DNA of 64,000 nucleotides from Membranipora membranacea (lineage: Eukaryota; Bryozoa; Gymnolaemata; Cheilostomatida; Membraniporidae). Position numbers and translations under genes: made by a program. Below, piece after piece: positions 24,961 to 38,000 of this stretch (positions are counted from its first letter, which is position 1; each line of letters begins with the position of its first letter). Location of the stretch: positions 22,132,001 to 22,196,000 of the forward strand of contig OU612065.1 in NCBI GenBank assembly GCA_914767715.1. Reading direction: 5' to 3'. Below the pieces are notes generated by a model. That model did no database searches, was not told the DNA's origin, and saw only the letters and a program-made list of their open reading frames with translations.

Positions 24961-27900
24961 AATGGTAACTGTGATATCGAACAGTTGGAAAATCAAAGGT
25001 TGGGTGAAAATATAATCTGGGAAGGGGAAGGGGGCACCTGGGTACTTTGAAACTGTAGCAGGTAAACCTGAACAACTGTAAAATCCTATTCCAACATTTC
25101 TGGGCATCCATCGCGCACCATTCATCTTCACTTTGCAGCATAATCCTTTCAACCTCTGCTCTAATTCCTCTTCATGGCGACTCATTCTTCTCCAAGTACG
25201 ATAAAACAATAAATCTATCTCAAACCCATCTACTGAATCAGGTTTAGCTGCTGCCTAATTAGGCCTGAAAAGACTTCTCTTTAATTCAACTGTTTATTTA
25301 TAGTGCTGAAATCATGACAGCAAGACGTAATACCTTTAATCTATCTGATTGGGATTTAGGTAGCAGATACAATAAACACAATCCAAATTCACATGTCCAC
25401 CTTGTAGTGACTGATAGGTGGACCGATTAATCCTTTTCTTGACCATCCCTCCCACCCCCACATGATTAGGATCTTAAAACTAGGAAGAACTCCTAGAAGT
25501 CTGGAGTGATAAGCTCTCTAAGAACCTGTCCAGTCGTTTTTGATAAATGGTATACAAGTTAAAGTAGGCCTAGTCTAGCGTTGACAATAACAATTATCTG
25601 TTGAATCCTCAACTCATTTGCCAGACTAGGGTTAGATATCGAAATTATCCAGTTGAGTAAAATTAAAATCAAACGCTTGGTCACAATAAACAACCCGATT
25701 GAACTTATATTACTGCCACAACATCAATACACTATGAAGGAAGTATAGAAACTCTCTCCCTCATCATCTTGTAAAAGGGAAGCTGCTTGTATCTTCTTGA
25801 ATGTGTTCTATCTTGTTGTATACAAGTTTCTCCTCAGTTGCGTGCTGATATTGAGTATGACATACAGGCAAAAGAAGGTCCTAGTGTCACAGAGTGTCAT
25901 TACCCATATAGTGTCATAGAAGGCATAGAAGTGCATTGCCATGATGACTTGAAATCACTTTATTAATCATAATTATAATGACCACACTTGCTGGTTGATG
26001 TAACTATCTTCTAAAACAAGTAGATAAATCGCTCTAGATCTCTGCTGGTTCAGAGATCCTTATCAAGATAAATTGGCATCTTCAATTTCCACAGACGTAC
26101 AACATACACATAGATTCTGGATCATTGCTAGCTTGTTGCCCGAATGTCCTACCATATGTTATCCCAACACCTGCCAATAGCACTGATATTTATTCAAAAA
26201 CAGGCCTGCTTTTGGCTTCCCATCCACCTCCGAGCCCAAAAACTACTGAAACTTGAGAGTAACAATAGCCCAAGGCCCTTTGTTTCCTGGTCATATACAC
26301 ACCAATCTAATCGGCACATTCCTTCACTAACATCGCACAGAATACCTGGACGATCCTTGCACCGGCTTCCTGCCTTACTCCACACTAGCAAGGCTTCTTA
26401 AACTCTAAAGTATAGGATACCGTTGTCACAATACTTAGCTAACACATGTTGCATTCTGTTCATAAAGCCTGTGTGCCCTAAGACATCAACATCTGCTTTG
26501 CCTTCTAATAAGCTAGAATTCAAACATGGATGTGTTTCTCTTATCCAGACACGAAGAATTCCTAATAAATCAGTCTAAATCTGAAGTTTATTTCATATTT
26601 TATCTCTGCGCTGCTCGGTGATGATAGAACGGAGCCTGATTTAATAATCACATCAATCAAAACTTGACATTTCATCTCTGTAGAGCCATCATCAAGTTTG
26701 CTTTTGAAACTGATTTACATGAGTTAAATCATAACACTCAGTCAGCCCGCTACATTCTTGAAATACAGGACACCGTGCCGACATGATACATGCCTATGTC
26801 AAAAACTTATACCCAAAGTGCGAGTTAGAAAATTATTTAATTTTATGGCAACCGAATTTATTTCCATATACATCCTATAACCGCTCGTAACTTATCAACA
26901 CAGTCAGTGTTAGGCGGCTGTGTAACATTTCTACTACCAGTCGGATAATAAGTTTTAGCATGACGATGGAAAAACAACCATTGTTTGCTTCCTCTATATA
27001 ATAAAGGGGATTTCACCTGCCAGTAACGTCACTATCTCCACCCATCCATCTATCCTGTAATCATGACTTTATCGATCATCAGTAAGATGTGCCATGATTA
27101 ACCTAAACACCAATGTTTTCAGTAGGGCAGTGTAAATATACAGTTTCCATAGTACAACACCAGCATATTGGAACATATTATTACAAAACGTGTCTGGGTG
27201 AGCCATCAATTTCCTCTGACAAGGGTGTGATAAAGCACTTGGTTTTGTTAAACATCACCCTTTGAAGAGGAGAGTATAATTAGCCAGGGTTATTCAGTGG
27301 TATCAATTAGGGATTATGTTCACTCTCAGATGACTTTCGATGATACCATCGCCAAACAGGCCTATTGTTAATGCTCAGTTGTTGAACACAAACAAGGTAT
27401 TACAAGCCGTTGTCAAGAACAGCATTCACCAAATTCTTGCCATTTTAGTAACTACTGTATAAACCAAACATCCTACTGAATCATATCAGTAAAGACTTCA
27501 AAATTGATAGTATCTTTTTGATTACCATGCAATGGTTTTTTTTCCAACAAGCATAGCTAGTTAGAGATAAAAATAGAAAATTTTGTTTACTATCTGGGTT
27601 TGTGAAGGGTAAACTGCTCATATACACCCCTATCTGTTCATAGACTACAAGGAAAAACACAAGGTATAATCTTCTATTCCAGATTCTGATTGCTATCACA
27701 ACAGCAATCAATTGTATATCACAACCTTGATGTACCATGAACTTGTTCTACATGCATAATACCATTACAAAGCATAACATTTGAGGAAATTTAGGGTTTT
27801 TAATGTATCTCAAGAGTTATCCGCTCATTTCTGTTGGAAAAATAACTCCAACACAAGATAATTAATCACTCTAACTGAATATGTGTATTTATGTTAGTTG

Positions 27901-30900
27901 CATGTTTAGAACCTTGATATTATATAGTCATTTTTATACGTTATGTCAATAAAACTATAAATAAGCACAATCTGAAGTTCAACGGGGAGAGTTCTAGACA
28001 AACTCTCATTCTCAACTTCAAGCTGACCACTACTAAGGCAGTATTCTATAAAGGTGAGGTTTCAGGGCCAGCAGGAGCAGAGATGGTGATACATAGCACT
28101 TTGAAAGAATTTTACAAAAATAAGAAAATACTTTTTGTAAAAAGATCAAAAATCATCTACTATTTGGTGTTTGTCACATACGAGTTTATAGGGTAATAAT
28201 ATAGGTCAAACCTTGATTTTTGACGTACTGGCTGCTAGATGACTGAACTGCTCGAAAGGAGAAAGAAAGTAGCTTTGGAATGTGGTAGGCACCTAATAAT
28301 TGAGCTTTATGAGATTCACCACTGAGAGTTCTACTGAGTGTCAGCTTGACGCTATGTTGTAATTTTGGGTTCAGGGACCCTATATTCAGGTAGAGCGCAG
28401 CCTTCAATCTTATAAGCTTGCTTGATTGTAGTAAGAAGAGTGTCATCCACACCTACAGCAGAGCGAATATACTATTTACTTTTTCCAGATCGTGCAAAGC
28501 TAAATCAGAACACGCATTGCCAATGCTGTATGCTTGACCATTTCCCTTCTAGATGACTCACTTACTTTCTTTGCATGATTTACTGCGGCATGGGCTTACA
28601 ATTCACCAGAATTGAAATGTATGATGTATTTCGGTAGATCAGTACCATGGCCACAAGAACATCACAAATTAAACTAATCTAGGTTACAGTTCAATCCCAT
28701 TACTTTTAGCTCAGATATATGTTTACAACAAAGGAGGACATTGCACATAATAACACTATCAGGCCTCAGAAATTTCCTCCTCCTTTCTTGGTCAAACATT
28801 TTAGTGTTAACTAAGTTATGATGTTAACACCAGATCCAGGAAGAGGATAAATGATTAACAACATTGTTGAAGCCAATAAAATGAAAGGAGGCTCTGGAGA
28901 CTGACCTCCACAAACCAACTAAATATGGTGATCTATCTATCTCACCTGTGTCTATAACTATCATCACTATTACTATAGTTTGAATAATATTTATTATTTA
29001 ATAATCCTTTACTTACTCAGTAGAGCAGTAAGTAAAGTAATCTTTCTTAGCTAGTCAGTGTTATGTATCTAATCTATCTGTCTACTGTAAGCCCTAGCAT
29101 GAGGGTGATCCGTTTGACAACCACTCTGATACTCACCTTAATACTATAGCTTCAGTCCAAACTGATCAGTAGCTTGTTATGGTTACACCCAAGAGTGAAA
29201 TGATTGCATTTCAACTTGAGATCTGATACAGCATTCTAAACTCAATATTTCAAGATAATTTTCCCAGTGTGGTGAAATAATTGCCTGAGTGCTAGAAACA
29301 GCTTGATTTGTGTGTGGTTTTGCAGATACGCCCTCATGCTTATATGCACTCTGGCAATAGCCTTGACACGACCAGTTTCCGCAGCTGCGCATAGTGGTTT
29401 ACACTCCTGTTTCCTGTCTTCTTTAAAAAAAAACTGAAAACGGTCTGCCGCTTTTACTATTACTGGATTTCACATCCTATTGTATTCATATGTAACAATA
29501 GAACTGACTTGCAACATAAGATGGCACAACAAAATATGGGTATGTTAGTGTATTGCTAAGTTATACTTAGACATCTCATAGCTTCAAAGATAGACATTTA
29601 TTTATACTATCACAGCAAGGGGAGACAGGTTGAGTTGTTAGTTGGTTCATTTGCCAAAGATTTGCAACATAACATAGCTACTACTATACTAATTCTACAC
29701 AGCACACACTAGTTACTACACATATTCATCCCTCTCCAGCAAGCTAGCCTCTACTTAACTAACTTATTACATTACAATGTCATACATACATGCATTACAT
29801 ATTAGTTAAGTACAATGTAGTAATAGTATACATATATATAGATAGTTTTAAGTTATGTCCACGAGAAACATAATAAATATATGTGTATCTTACTCACTGC
29901 TTCCACACTTTGCTTCTTTGAAAAATCCTTCAGGACTTGCATTACCCGGTTCTATCTATTATTGTTATCAGTGAGAAGTAGTAGGACTACCTTCTCCATA
30001 TATCCTTACTATTGCTATTACTATTCATTTTTGCGTGTAGTCAAAGCAAATCACTGCAAATGGTCCGCCATACATGAGGCTTACTTCTTCAGCTAAATAT
30101 CCAATGCTTTTTTTGAACTTGACTTGACCAGTGGATTGTCTCATTGGTGTAAGACTTAGGGGCCTGCTTTTTACTACATGCCCTTGCTTCGTACCTTTGT
30201 GCTTAGGTAATTGTATAGATTGCGGACATAAGGCAAAGCATAGCATATGATTTAGGTCTATCATCACAATTATATAAATTTATTCATTGGCTTGCTTTAA
30301 TTATTCAGTGGCCCAATTTTAATTAGCACCAATCAAGCCCCTCCCACTTTTGGTTGACCATGGATTAATAGGGTGATTGTCACAAATATTTTGTGCCAGA
30401 ACAAAATCCTGATGCCAAACAGATAATATTTTAGGGCAATGCAAAGTTTCCCACTGATATCTTCTTTGCATAGGCAGTCAGCTACCCAACAAAGTACATG
30501 CAATCATCTCATCTTGCAAAGAATACAAACTTGCAATCATTTTCAAAAAGGGAAGATCCTTTCTACATGCAAGTCTAGGTTTTACATGCACAAAGTCAAG
30601 GAGTCAGCCATTTAGTTCACACAATTACTAAGCAAGAAGTTGGAAGCAAACTACATGTAAACTTCATACATGCATGCACACAGCTTCCGCCAGTTAATAA
30701 GCAGTGCATTGCAAATGATTCATGATTAAAATCCTGGCATCATAGAACAATTTTTATACTATAATTAGATAAACAATGATCTTATCATTACTACGGAAGG
30801 ACATGTATTGCTAGAGTATAGTTCGAGTGGGCACATAACTTGGGAAATCTTCATTTTCCGTGGTTCATGTTCATGTTGCCCAATCTGATGATTTCAATTT

Positions 30901-32030
30901 TGGGTCATCAGGTCATTGCCACTCTGCAAATAAAATAGCTCGATTTGTGGAGGAATTTGTGATTTTCGACTGCAATTGGGAAACATCTTGTTTGCTGCGC
31001 TCAGTGGACATTGATGACAGGAGTATCCTTCTGAATTAACCTGATATAAATTTATCTGCAAACTGTTGATCTATGAACTAGTGGTGATATTTGGTCACCA
31101 CAATCAGGCAGATTAAGATAAAGTTGACAGAACTAGATAATTCATAGTGATTGTGCCCTGAAAACAACAGTTTTGTGATACTGTAAGGCGACGTGAATTG
31201 GGAAATTACAGAGTACTGTAACTGGTTATTATCCCTCATTTTGATTATTTTATGATAGTGACCGTAGGGTGGGGACATTTTGGTATATAGTGACAGATAG
31301 CATTCCATTCAAACACATAACAGCCATACTTTTCTCATCATCACCTCTTTATACCGATCACTTCCATAATCACACTGTGTTGTTTTGTTTGTCATCGGTT
31401 AGTTTATTTTTTTCCATGCATTTGCCAAATTTTCAAAGCTAAGGGTTGATGATGTTTTCATGAATTCTGATTTCTCTTTTGTAGTAAGTAAAAACCAACA
31501 ATCGTTGATTTGTAAGTATGAGAAGAGTAAGGTAAGGGATGTGATGTAGGTCAGATTGCTGAGTATAGAATGATAGTGTATGTATTGGTGATGGAGCGGA
31601 ATGTTGTTATTGTTAAGTGTGAGTGGTATAAGTGTTACATATATAAAGATATTACATGGTGATGGTTGCTCAGCGATGGCATGAGCATTTTGATTTTGCA
31701 AATCATCGTTACATGCCAGAAAATTGTCAATTATTGACTTCATTCTATTCCCTGATTTTATAGTTCATTCCCTCTTGAACTTTTTAAATTTGGAGTTATG
31801 TACTCTTACTTTCTGCTGGTTGTGGGCGGAGCTTATGTGTGAAGTTGTTGTTTTGTGTATGAAGTAATATGAAGTGCTTACTCTCAGAAAGCACATTCAG
31901 TAGGCTATCAAAGCTCTTGTGAAATTCTCTTCAAAGTGTTGCTGGTGGATTGTCTGCTTGCTATACATCATAGGATTAACTGTCTGGGTCATATTTAAAA
32001 TTCCTTCCTACCGCACATTAATAAACTCAG
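24961..32030. other. 7-kb interval upstream of the septin start
   Basis: I found no supportable coding exon here. The interval should contain the septin promoter and 5'UTR and, if 24421-24953 is an alternative septin exon, would be a long first intron. Only small structures are visible, such as an 11-bp perfect inverted repeat at 29007-29037 (CTTTACTTACT with 9-nt loop). Confidence 0.5.
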
Positions 32031-35000
32031 ATGGCAAGTCGGCGATTGAACGAGAGATTAGCCAAATATAATTATCTGTATGACGATGAAGATGAGACAA
32101 AAACCACGTCTGCAGAGCCCAAGTTGGAAAGGAATGGTTCAGACGAGAGCATGGAAAAATTAACTAATGGAGGCAGTGTGACTATAAATAATAACATCAA
32201 CGCTAAGGATACATCGGCCGGCGAGCCGCAGAGGGTAAACGTTAGAAAATTCTCACAGAGTGTAAGTGTTTCAAGCACTGCGAGTTCGGCTTCTGGTTCA
32301 GTACCAAATTCCCCCACCTCATATACACCGAAAGCTTCTGGGGTAGCTCCCAGGGGCCCACTGCTAAGCACAACTTCCATAACCGCTTCTCCTCGAATCA
32401 ACATATCTAATCATGTCTCAACTTCTAACACTCCTCAAAGGGAATCTATCGCAGCTCGCAATGTAAGTAACCTGAAAATTTTTTGTTGGAGATTCCAGCA
32501 AAACTAACTGTTCTATGCATCGTGATGATAGTTTCTCTGTATGTACGTTTATTGCTATTGTTAGATAGATGATTGCGAGCAAGGCTGTTCTCAGCCTAGA
32601 ATATGTCTGTCTCCAACTTCAAGCCGACTCAGCACTAGTTCAGGTTACGCTAAGAGAAGAGAAATCATGGTTAGAAGGCATGAAATTAACCGCAGTATTT
32701 TAGTTACCGGCATGAAAATAAGCCAGCAGTTTCAATGCACCGTGCAGGGTTATAATTGATATGTTGAAGTCGGCGTTTATCCAGCATGAACCCATCCCAT
32801 CTGACAGCATATTGACACCTTATCTACCATACAGTTGTGTGCAGTAGTCTCGAGTAGGCAGCTTTGTAATAGATGTATCTATGGTAAGTTTGTCTGAAAG
32901 TGAGAATTCATCTGAAGTGGGTCATCAAAAGGCAGGCAGCTGAAATAAGATTATATTAATTATCAACACAACATCTGCGCAAAGACATTAATCCTTTATC
33001 ATCTGCTCATTTATTATGATCACAGAGAGAGAGGGATATTTACACATGTGTGTATCCTTATACTATATGTTATAAAGATGCTTTATGTTGCATTTATATG
33101 GTATGATGTGGTGGTTTATTGGGTGTGTGGTTGAAATGGATGAGACTGTTAAGACACGTTGCCATGAGAAACCTCTTTCCCCTCCCCTATCCCCTCGAAG
33201 CAGCGTTGGTTGGCTATACCTTACAATGAGCGGTAGGTAATGGTGTGCCCAAACTTGATGGGTGAGTGGGTGATGTGAGATTGCTGTTGAGTTGCATAGA
33301 ATAAGCTTTACCCTATGATGGCTTGAATGTAGCATAAATAACCCATTATTATTACAATAGTTTCAAAGCTTTTTTCCCCCCAACATTCAATGTACATACG
33401 CTTGTATTGTGAGTGTAACAAATAATGCACAAGCCAAATCTTTGATTCCGATCAAGCAACTATTTATACATAATAGCCATTCATAATTAAGATTAATTAA
33501 TGTTTTTTTTAAGTGCACTTCTTTGTTTTTGGTGGTGCTATTTGCTGAAATCTTGAACATGAGCCAAATACAGCGAGTTGTCCATATTGCTGTCGTGATT
33601 TCTTTATACACACATTTTCTGTCTTTCCTTACTAGATAAGCAAACGAGAGCAATTTTTCAAAAATGAAGCACCAGCCACTAAATACGAAGCGCCATCCAC
33701 AAAGTTTGATCCATCGAACCGTGAGAGGGATGGAAAGGCAGAGAAAGCTGGCACACCAAAAGAAAATGGCCACGGCCGCTTGCCAGGCAGCAGAAATGAC
33801 TCATCTAAAAATCTGGAAGGCTATGTAGGCTTTGCCAACCTTCCAAACCAAGTTTACAGAAAATCCGTCAAACGAGGATTCGAGTTCACATTGATGGTCG
33901 TAGGTAAGGTCATATAATATTTTGATAACTGGATAACTTGTCAGTCTAATAATACATCTCATGTGACATGGCAGTTAATCCATTTCAAGTATGTCCAGTT
34001 TTGATACCATAGCAAAGGAGAGTGACAACTTCCTGTCTGTCGACCCTGATTGACAACCCATCCATCAGTAGCAGGGCACTATGATTTATACTGTCACCTG
34101 CCTGTGAACTCGATCTTTGGAAGGCACAATATCGAATCAGAATGCACGCTATTTGTGATCAATCCTCATTACATAATGTAATGATGCATTATATAATAAA
34201 GTTAGAAAATATTGAGTTTGACTGTTCAATATTTGTTTAACTGAGTTTGAGTTTTTGTAAAATTTTAATATTTTTAATTGACTCTAGAATCTAGGGAATC
34301 AAGCGCACATTTAAGTATTGATCTAATGAAGTTCTCACATGGTTGCTTGAAATTAGGTGAGGATTTTGATGCTCCGCGGAAATTTCTTGCCTCCAGATGT
34401 TTTGTCTTGCTCTGGCCATTATCATAGTGTTACCCTCTTCAATATTATCAATTGAAAATAAGTATAGGCCTGTGAGATATGATCTCTTGGTCGGTTAGAC
34501 TTTTTATTCCAGCCGCAGGACTTAACGGAAGCAGTGTCTTATCAAATTTTTCAAGCAGCTATCTTTGCCGCTCAATATGTGCAAAGTGCGCTGCTAGTAT
34601 TGTAAAATGGACAAGTGAAATTCTAGCAATTTTGATGACAATTTATTTTGATAAGATTGATAATGGAAGTAGAATAGCACTGATAGCAGTATACAATTGT
34701 TTGTGTGTCATTACATGCTGTACAGAAACTAGAATACCATTATATAAAAGTTTGCTTGCCTCTAGCTAGTTGACAAGTGCTAGCAAGTGGTTGTAGTCAG
34801 ACCAAAAGAATCAGTGTGAAGGGAAGGCAGTATTTATTGATATTTGATTATTCTTGGCCATTCAGCTGAAAGAAGCACTTGCCTTTTCAATGTTCACTTG
34901 ACTGCATTCATGTTTAGGTGAAAATCCAAAGTATTCGAAGCGAGTGACTTTTCTGTTGTGACATTGTCCGTGCCAATGTTAGATTAAGTTCATTATTTCT

Positions 35001-38000
35001 CTGTTGAAATATCCCAAGAGAAAAGTTCCAAGTAGTACCAATGGGCAGCTGCTAAAAATGGATTGGAAGGATTGAGTCATACTGTTAGTTGTTTATGCCT
35101 ATATTACCTGCTTGTATATCGATGTAATGATATCATTCTGGTAATCTTGTAATTACTAAGGGTGTTAAAGCTTGTCTGGAACAAAACCCTGAGGAAACGG
35201 TAATATGCAGTTTTACTGTCTGCGTTTCATGACTGAATGCTCCCTTCGCTGCATGAGGGCGTAACATCTCTTACATGTAATTTAATCAGACGTCACTGTT
35301 AATAACCTTGAACCTGCTTTGTTTCAGGTGAATCCGGCATGGGCAAATCTACTCTCATCAACTCCTTGTTTCTGTCAGAATTATACGGCAGAGACTATCC
35401 AGGCCCATCACAAAGACTCAAAAAGACAGTACAGGTACATCGCCATGTTTGTCAGAAAGTGTAAACTCGGTCACCTTTTCTCCCCTCACAAAATCTCTGC
35501 CCCAAAGCCCAATATACTAAATAATATCATCGTCTAAGCTATATTGTGGTGAAGGGCATTGCACTTTCTTTGTGTAATTTGTTTGGAAAATAAACCCAAA
35601 TGTATTTTCATGTAAATTTTCAAATTACAGATATGCATTGACATTTACTACTGTTCTTTGTTTGTAAGCAATGTGTAAGATTATATAACTAAGTCTGACA
35701 CAAACAAAGATAGTATCTGGCGTTTCTTTCTGCTACTCCTGATCATAACTTCTTTCATACGCCCTGAACACTCCCTCTGCTTGGTGCAATGTCTGCACAT
35801 ATCATTTATTTGTAATAATAAGATTTGGCAACAACTGTTACTGAATGTGATATCATATGTGTAGTCTCCCTTTGTAATAATTACTTGTTACTATATATTG
35901 AGGAGGTTTTTCTAGTTTTTCTGTAAAATTTGTTGCTTGTCTTAGATGAACTCGACACAAGTTTTGCTCAAAGAGGGAGGTGTACAACTCAAACTGAACG
36001 TTGTGGACACACCAGGATTTGGCGATGCTGTCGACAATAGCGACTGGTGAGTGAGTCAGTGCGTGGTTTGGCACGGACTTATCGGCTCCCCTCTAGATAA
36101 TTGGTCATTGCAGTGATATATCCACACTTACTCTTGTGTTTTGCTGGCTTCACATATCCCACAACTATATGGTACTACAAGAGAATACAGATCCATAGTC
36201 TCCGGTACTACAATATCAATGTTTGCATGTCTGAGTGTACCAAAATCCTGTGACTCTACTTTACACAAAGGCATACATGTAGTTTGAATTATTGATGAGG
36301 CCTCTGGTCTGATAACAAACGAAAAGTACAGTTTGATATGTTATACTATTGAGGTCAGTTACTAGTTCTGGGTGATACACCAGTTGGTACTTTTGTCACT
36401 CAGGATAAAGATAGCAGCAGAGACTAAAATATTTAGCAATACAGATAAGAAGTGAATATAGTATAGAATGATTTGTTTGATCAGCTCACAGTCACATAGC
36501 TATCCTATGTTGACTCCTCTATGAGATAACACAGTTGAACTTTTTGTGAACACTCAGTGACCACCATCCTAAACTGTCGTACATATCATATACCAATATA
36601 CCATTATTACTCTGTGTATAAATAGAGGCAATTTTATCATCGATATTTTTGTTTATTAACTGGCTGATGACACCTTGGGGACAGTTCAAGTGTACATTAT
36701 TTATTCTCATTATGACTCATTTGAACAGAAGTTGATCTTTGTCCTTAATTTGTTGATTTTTTTTGCCCCCCTATATGCTGCTTGTGATGTTTACAGATTT
36801 CAAATCTATGAATTATGATATGTTGTCATTGCGCCTGACACCGTCCTTTTGATACTTTGTTTGTAGCTGGCAGCCAGTGACAAGCTTTATAGACCAGAAG
36901 TTTGACGAATATCTGAACTCTGAGTCTAAAGTAAACCGAAAATCTACACCAGATAACAGAGTACACTGCTGTCTCTACTTCATCGCCCCTACTGGCCACA
37001 GGTGGGTTTTTTCTCACCACTAGTGTGCAAGTGTTATTGCTAGGCCAGGCAATGAATGATGATACACTTATATATCAGCAATATATAAGTGAAGGACGGA
37101 TTCTATGGTTTTAATGGTTTAATTTAGTGAGCTTGACTATGTCCATGACCTTGTTTTAAGGGAAGCCAGCAATCACCACTGTCTGTCAGGGTGATACCAC
37201 TTCTGTGGCCCAGTGACAACTTGAAGTACACTACCCAATATGACCCTGACTGCGCTGCGCCACTGCCCTTGTAGTTCAACGCAATTGTGAAATTGTCCTC
37301 TTGTTTTCTCATGTTAGGCAATTTCTGAATTTATATAACATATGTCAAATATACATTTGTGTACCCATCTCCGAATTATCAGCTTGAATTAACATGTGTG
37401 TTTATCAAAAATACCACCAAAAAATTATAAATATTTTGAAGGCTGGTGCCTTGTTATTGTCAATTAGCCAAAAAATGATGATTGACTTACAACTATGTGA
37501 CTATGAATGGTGCTCAGGGGTGTTCGTTAAACTGTTGAGGGTCATTACTAGGGCCCTAAAGATAAATACAACCTTGCAGTGTTTAGGCAATAATCGGGGC
37601 AATGTGATGATGCTGATCCCAGCTATTAGATATCGCTGGTTTTTCTGATTCACCTGTTTTAAAGGATGGAATTATTTATCCCAATGTGTCATTAGCAATT
37701 ATCCGGCAGGTGCCCTGATTGAGCGAACACAAATTCCCACCTTGTTTCACCTTTGGCTCCATTTAATGTAATCAATGTTTTGCAGCAATAATTACAATGT
37801 ATCTGTAGATAATTGTTGAGCGTGAAGGCGCTGTAGATTATTGCAAATTACTGGATCAGTGCATCTGAGATATCTACGCTAAATTACACCACAACGATCA
37901 TGTGCATATTACACCCTGATGTTTTGTTGTATAATACAGCGTAATAAGATGCTACAATTATTGTGGTTAGATTCTTTTTGGAGATAGCAATATGTAACCA

